Below, in pieces: positions 61,972 to 64,000 of a DNA stretch of 64,000 nucleotides (position 1 is its first letter; every line of letters begins with the position of its first letter). Location: positions 496,001 through 560,000 of the forward strand of contig NZ_DS996805.1 in NCBI RefSeq assembly GCF_000156235.1, in the 5' to 3' direction. The notes below the pieces were generated by a model. The model did not search any database. It was not told the DNA's origin and was given only the letters and a program-made list of their open reading frames with translations. The translations under genes and the position numbers were made by a program. This stretch comes from Pseudovibrio sp000156235. GTDB lineage: Bacteria > Pseudomonadota > Alphaproteobacteria > Rhizobiales > Stappiaceae.

Positions 61972-63312
61972 ATGAGCCACATCTTTCCTAGAAATACCCG
62001 TGTAACGCTACCAACAGCTGCAAAAGGCGACGGGTGCTACCTCATTGATTCTACTGGCAAGAGATATCTTGACGCCTGTGGAGGTGCTGCGGTTTCTTGT
62101 CTTGGTCACTCCAATGAAAAAGTGATCGACGCTATCAAGACCCAGCTGGATAAGTTTTCGTTTGCGCACACTGGCTTTTTTGGCAGTGAGCCGGCGGAGG
62201 AACTGGCCAATAAACTGGTGGCCCAAGCTCCGACAGGAATTGACCGTGTCTATCTGGTTTCAGGTGGATCGGAGGCAATGGAGTCTGCTGTAAAACTGGT
62301 TCGGCAGTACTTTGTTGAAAAGGGAGAACACCAACGTTCGCACATGATTGCGCGTTGGCAGAGCTATCACGGAAACACGCTGGGAGCGCTTTCTGCTGGT
62401 GGTAACAAGTGGCGCCGCGAAATGTTCGGTCCGCTGCTGATTGAAATGTCTCACATCGACCCATGTTACACCTACCGCTATATGCAGGAAGGTGAGACTG
62501 AGGAAGAGTACGGTCTGCGTGCTGCGAACCTTCTGGAAGATGAGATCCTGCGTGTTGGACCTGAAAAGGTTGCTGCGTTCTTTGCTGAGCCTGTTGTGGG
62601 CGCGACCATGGGTGCGGTTCCGGCTGTTAAGGGTTATCTGAAGCGCATTCGCGAGATCTGTGACAAGTACGGCATTCTGCTCGTTCTTGACGAAGTGATG
62701 TGTGGCATGGGCCGCACCGGTCATATTTTCGCTTGTAACGAAGATGAGGTTCGTCCGGACATCGTTGCTGTTGCGAAAGGGATCGGCGCTGGCTATCAGC
62801 CGCTTGGCGCGATGCTGTGCTCTAAAGAGATCTATGACACCATTGCTGAAGGCTCTGGCTTCTTCCAGCATGGTCATACCTACATGGGCCACTCTCTGGC
62901 TGCTGCTGCTGGTTCTGCTGTTATGGATCAGCTTACTGAGCCGGGCCGTATGGAACACGTGCGTGCAATGGGTGAGAAACTCTCTGCAGCTCTGCATGAC
63001 GAGTTTGGTCAGCATCCATATGTTGGTGACATTCGTGGTCGTGGTCTGTTCCGTGCGCTTGAGCTGGTGAGTGACCGTGGTACGAAAGCACCTCTGGATC
63101 CGTCTTTCAAGCTCCATGCAAAAGTGAAGCAGAACGCCATGAAGGCTGGTCTGATGTGCTATCCGATGGGTGGTACTGTTGACGGCAAAACCGGCGACCA
63201 CATTCTACTGGCGCCTCCGTTCATCATTGATGACAGTCATATCGCTGAGATCGTTGAGAAGCTAAGCCTTGCTATGAAGGAAAGTTTCACTCAGGTCGGA
63301 GTTTCTGTCTGA
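61972..63312 (+). CDS. Class III aminotransferase, coupled to BKACE gene
   Basis: PLP enzyme of 446 residues. CGGAGG is well placed before the ATG at 61972; an in-frame ATG at 61858 adds an unrelated stretch. Motifs: VSGGSEAMESAVKL, HGNTLGALSAGGN and LVLDEVMCGMGRTG, with the catalytic Lys K269 in VAKGIGAGYQPLGAM. Its stop overlaps the start of the BKACE gene (TGATG at 63310-63314), so the two are translationally coupled. It may make the beta-keto acid that the next enzyme uses (inference). Confidence 0.91.
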   Translation: MSHIFPRNTRVTLPTAAKGDGCYLIDSTGKRYLDACGGAAVSCLGHSNEKVIDAIKTQLDKFSFAHTGFFGSEPAEELANKLVAQAPTGIDRVYLVSGGSEAMESAVKLVRQYFVEKGEHQRSHMIARWQSYHGNTLGALSAGGNKWRREMFGPLLIEMSHIDPCYTYRYMQEGETEEEYGLRAANLLEDEILRVGPEKVAAFFAEPVVGATMGAVPAVKGYLKRIREICDKYGILLVLDEVMCGMGRTGHIFACNEDEVRPDIVAVAKGIGAGYQPLGAMLCSKEIYDTIAEGSGFFQHGHTYMGHSLAAAAGSAVMDQLTEPGRMEHVRAMGEKLSAALHDEFGQHPYVGDIRGRGLFRALELVSDRGTKAPLDPSFKLHAKVKQNAMKAGLMCYPMGGTVDGKTGDHILLAPPFIIDDSHIAEIVEKLSLAMKESFTQVGVSV

Positions 63313-64000
63313 TGACAAAACGGCTCATCATGAGCGCTCCTAACGGGGCGCGTCGTGGCAAAGCAGATCATCCGCAGCTGCCGGTGACGATTGAAGAAGT
63401 CGCCGCTTGTGCAGTGAGCGTGGAAGCGGAGGGCGCTGATGCCCTCCATGCTCACGTTCGTGATGCGGATGGGCAGCATGTTCTGGATGCAGGCCTTTAC
63501 AAAGAGCTTCTGTTGGAAGTGACGGCCAAGTGTCCTGATCTTGCGGTTCAGATCACTACTGAGGCTGTGGGACGCTACAGTGCGCAGGAACAGTATGATG
63601 TTGTTGCAGCCGTAGAGCCTGAAGCAGTCTCTGTTGCTATGCGTGAAATGGCGCCTGAAGGCGGTGACATGGATCTGGCGCGTCGGTTCTACTTTGAGGC
63701 TCAGGAAGCTGGACGTGCGGTTCAGCATATTCTGTATGCACCGGAAGATGTGGCTCGTCTTGATCTGCTGATGGGTGAGGGCATTGTTCCTGCCGGGTAT
63801 GGTAGCCAGCTCTATGTGCTGGGTCGCTATGCCAAGGATCAGGAGAGCGATCCGCGGGATCTGCTTGGGTTCCTAGCTGCTCGCGATGCTGCTGAGCACA
63901 TTGCTCAGGACAATCCGTTCATGCTCTGTGCGTTTGGTCGTGCTGAGACGGCATGTGGTGCACTGGCCTTTGGGCATGGTGGGCATGCGCGTATCGGCTT
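63312..64000 (+). CDS. BKACE (DUF849) beta-keto acid cleavage enzyme, cut by window edge
   Basis: The first 229 residues of a zinc-dependent enzyme that condenses a beta-keto acid with acetyl-CoA and cleaves it to acetoacetate and a shorter acyl-CoA. The family start SAPNGARRGKADHPQLPVT is clear, and HAHVRD carries the metal-binding histidines. The founding member cleaves 3-keto-5-aminohexanoate in lysine fermentation; other members act on other keto acids, so the substrate is not known. The 3' part is outside the window. Confidence 0.9.
   Translation, partial: MTKRLIMSAPNGARRGKADHPQLPVTIEEVAACAVSVEAEGADALHAHVRDADGQHVLDAGLYKELLLEVTAKCPDLAVQITTEAVGRYSAQEQYDVVAAVEPEAVSVAMREMAPEGGDMDLARRFYFEAQEAGRAVQHILYAPEDVARLDLLMGEGIVPAGYGSQLYVLGRYAKDQESDPRDLLGFLAARDAAEHIAQDNPFMLCAFGRAETACGALAFGHGGHARIG

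Noticed and set aside
1..64000. CRISPR array
   Set aside because: No series of regularly spaced direct repeats of 25-40 nt was seen, and no cas-like genes.

Overview
The window looks like chromosome of a marine alphaproteobacterium, most likely a Pseudovibrio-like member of the Stappiaceae. That placement is inferred from gene content and order, not from a search. The supports are a lipoyl-domain E1-beta in the pyruvate dehydrogenase operon, a fused ispDF, the block dusB-ntrB-ntrC-ntrY-ntrX-trkA-(aminotransferase)-hfq-hflX, a TAXI-type TRAP transporter with a UspA gene, and moderate GC.

Layout. 1-1848: a divergent two-component pair, the kinase cut by the left edge. 1849-4050: an accessory pocket with a decayed IS3-family transposase, a C4-type antisense RNA candidate whose antisense segment matches the ribosome-binding site of the small gene after it, that 88-codon gene, and a tRNA-Lys(UUU) gene on the minus strand. 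4051-9006: a long leader with hairpins, then the TAXI TRAP receptor, fused permease and a UspA protein. 9235-19235: ccdA, an EamA transporter, a SPOR-like membrane protein, glmU, glmS, two small membrane-protein families (DUF454, DUF502) and recG. 19413-24863: sdhE, mfd, an orphan secreted protein and ftsB. 25048-32816: pyruvate dehydrogenase (pdhA, pdhB, pdhC, lpdA) with a family-17 glycosyltransferase gene inserted before lpdA, a small membrane protein, and lipA. 32888-35349: a crotonase and TetR regulator, divergent with an operator-like palindrome between them, and an alpha/beta hydrolase. 35608-39357: a COQ10/RatA-type protein, an accessory insertion of small exported or orphan genes, pncC/cinA and ispDF. 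39588-52576: dusB, the two nitrogen two-component systems, trkA, a class IV aminotransferase, hfq and hflX. 52760-64000: a lipoprotein, a YdcF-like protein, a 165-nt palindromic element that carries a 25-codon ORF, mazG, an omega-aminotransferase, arfB, a methyltransferase, aroQ, a TetR/MATE pair with a strong operator palindrome, and a class III aminotransferase translationally coupled to a BKACE (DUF849) enzyme cut by the right edge.

How the genes fit together. lipA makes the lipoyl groups carried by PdhB and PdhC and recycled by LpdA. GlmS and GlmU bracket UDP-GlcNAc synthesis. NtrBC and NtrYX are placed for nitrogen and redox control, with DusB coupled to NtrB. Hfq and HflX are coupled. 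Most of the window is ordinary core chromosome. The less familiar signals lie at 3117-3591 (C4-like RNA), 36201-37494 (accessory insertion) and 53954-54116 (palindrome and small ORF), and in the aminotransferase-BKACE pair at the right end.
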